DNA from: Symbiobacteriaceae bacterium
GTDB taxonomy: Bacteria; Bacillota; JAAYKD01; WRDA01
Assembly (NCBI GenBank): GCA_009783675.1
Contig: WRDA01000084.1
Location: 1 to 6,353 of the forward strand
DNA length: 6,353 nucleotides
Direction: 5' to 3'
Below, one piece after another: positions 5,506 through 6,353 of this stretch. The translations under genes and the position numbers were made by a program. Within the stretch, counting starts at the first letter, position 1. Every line of letters starts with the position of its first letter. A model generated the notes under the pieces. It was not told where the DNA came from, made no database searches, and worked only from the letters and a program-made list of their open reading frames with translations.

Positions 5506-5698
5506 TTGTCTCATATATTTAGGTGATATTGGGTGATCTTGAAGTATAAAAGTGAAATCAAGATTGCATCTTGTATGAAAGCAGCCGCTGGGAAGAGATC
5601 CTGAATTTGATGATGCCAGAACAAAGGTTTTTAGTTGCCTGTGTAGAAGAATCTTTTACTATGTCGTCCGGATTATCAGAATACAAGGAGGAGTTGCG

Positions 5699-6196
5699 AT
5701 GCCTGAAAACGCAAAACACGCTAAAATTGAGGAAGCAATCATCGAGTTGCTGGAAGGTGAAACACGCGAGAACGCCTTGGCGCTTGCTGCTTATCTGAGC
5801 GAAGAGCGTCTCACCCCTAATGTTGCTGCCTGGGGTAAAATAGCACATAACGGCTTTAATCTGGGTTCAATGAGGGTGGAGGGTCAAAACAACTGGGTCT
5901 TCGAAGTGTTCAACTACCTGGACTTTGGCAGGTTCAGCGATGATGATGAGGAGTTCGTCAGGGTAGTCCACGACCACGTGTCTATTTGCGAGGCACCTTG
6001 CCACGATGAATGCTGGCGAGCCAAGGATGCCAAAGTGTTCGGCAGGGAGTTTAAAAGCATTTGCTCGCAGCACGGACGGGAGTTTATTAACCCCGACGCA
6101 GCGATGATTGCGCATATCATAAAGCTGATAGGTTACAGCAAGCAGACCACTCCATATCCTCAGCAATACCATCCCAACAACCCTAAGCCGGAGTAG
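5699..6196 (+). CDS. uncharacterised Cys/His-rich small protein
   Basis: A 165-residue acidic protein with an excellent ribosome site (AAGGAGGAG, 5685-5693, 5 nt spacing). The N-terminus is helical (IEEAIIELLEGETRENALALAAYL). It is followed by a strand-rich stretch (about 43-76) with NNWVFEVFNYLDFG, then a cluster of possible metal ligands: H91, H93, C97, C101, H102, C105, C122 and H125. The C-terminal pattern, cysteine cluster then VFGREF..IC and INPDA..AHIIKLI, resembles an unnamed family I recall from clostridia, which has 'IFGKEFD.VC' followed by 'F.NPDAEAVE..KK'. That link is from memory and no function is known for it. There is no signal peptide or membrane segment. The DNA-binding-protein fragment begins 5 nt after the stop, suggesting co-transcription. 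No confident promoter was found upstream. Confidence 0.75.
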   Translation: MPENAKHAKIEEAIIELLEGETRENALALAAYLSEERLTPNVAAWGKIAHNGFNLGSMRVEGQNNWVFEVFNYLDFGRFSDDDEEFVRVVHDHVSICEAPCHDECWRAKDAKVFGREFKSICSQHGREFINPDAAMIAHIIKLIGYSKQTTPYPQQYHPNNPKPE

Positions 6197-6201
6197 ATCA
6201 T

Positions 6202-6353
6202 ATGCCCAGTGGAGTCTATGTCCGGCAGGGAGCTTCCTCTGCGCCTGCCAGCTATGAGCAGATTCGCTTGTTCATAATGCAAAGTGATGGCGAGGAGTTC
6301 GAATCCAGCAGGTCTATGCTGCAGGAGCTTACCTTCGACTCTGCTACAACAGA
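6202..6353 (+). CDS. AlbA_2/Schlafen-like putative DNA-binding protein, 5'-truncated, open at the window edge
   Basis: From ATG 6202 the frame runs 50 codons to the end of the window. It begins MPSGVYVRQGASSAPAS and continues with an SDGEEFESSRSM..ELTF block. In AlbA_2-containing RecG-like or ATP-binding proteins this 'kPsGVYVRqGassaPas' motif comes after about 100-120 residues of AlbA_2 domain and is followed by '.dG.syE..rS..QeLTF'. Here an in-frame TAA at 6184-6186 cuts off any upstream extension, and the sequence upstream belongs to another gene in a different frame. The protein would therefore lack the first part of its DNA/RNA-binding domain. GGAG at 6190-6193, 8 nt before the ATG, could still allow translation. 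Either this is a decapitated remnant, or a re-started shortened protein. The missing 3' part prevents a decision. Confidence 0.62.
   Translation, partial: MPSGVYVRQGASSAPASYEQIRLFIMQSDGEEFESSRSMLQELTFDSATT

Noticed and set aside
5506..5550. Plus-strand promoter for the gene at 5699 (TTGTCT, TATAAA)
   Set aside because: No -35/-10 pair has acceptable spacing; TATAAA at 5545-5550 lacks a partner 16-18 bp upstream.
5571..5798. 75-codon plus-strand frame overlapping the Cys/His protein gene
   Set aside because: It starts with TTG without a ribosome site, and its last 100 bases are the shifted frame of the gene at 5699. The part before 5699 (ending SGLSEYKEELR) looks somewhat protein-like, so a small remnant is possible, but this is not enough to call.

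Overview
The window is bacterial: compact genes, Shine-Dalgarno sites ahead of most starts, toxin-antitoxin parts and short intergenic gaps. Base composition looks balanced, with no strong GC or AT bias by eye. The gene families (DUF4258/YgiT pair, AlkA-like glycosylase, D-aminoacylase, class II Fic, a Cys/His-rich family I associate with clostridia) and the heptad repeat fit an anaerobic Bacillota- or Chloroflexota-like genome. No marker gene is present, so that placement is weak.

Left part (1-1709): a small accessory zone containing several broken genes. It starts with the last codons of a DUF4258 toxin-like gene, overlapped by 4 bp by a YgiT/MqsA-type zinc-finger antitoxin. A gene-poor stretch (324-628) follows. 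It holds two 32-bp direct repeats, a 10-bp hairpin and a decayed piece of an ABC-transporter ATPase. On the minus strand is a PIN-domain toxin lacking its N-terminal catalytic strand, 18 bp head-to-head with an intact HhH-GPD DNA-3-methyladenine glycosylase. A short protein-like fragment of unknown family lies after the glycosylase.

Middle part (1796-4284): a two-gene operon on the plus strand. It encodes a proline iminopeptidase/amidase-type alpha/beta hydrolase (S33 family) and, 23 nt later, an N-acyl-D-amino-acid deacylase with its zinc ligands in place. Together they suggest cytoplasmic breakdown of small peptides, amino-acid amides and N-acylated D-amino acids. The operon ends in a 12-unit heptanucleotide array (4279-4362), which also contains the 3' end of the convergent Fic gene.

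Right part (4351-6353): a Fic-domain AMP-transferase with an N-terminal inhibitory helix and a C-terminal winged helix, read on the minus strand. Its promoter is overlaid by a perfect 13-bp inverted repeat. A second dyad with the same geometry lies 55 bp upstream, and TGCAT/ATGCA half-sites alternate at spacings close to whole helical turns. This is the most interesting regulatory signal in the window. Beyond it, on the plus strand, are a small uncharacterised Cys/His-rich protein and, 5 nt later, an open reading frame that begins in the middle of what looks like an AlbA_2 (Schlafen-like) DNA-binding protein.

No CRISPR array, tRNA, rRNA, transposase or integrase was seen.
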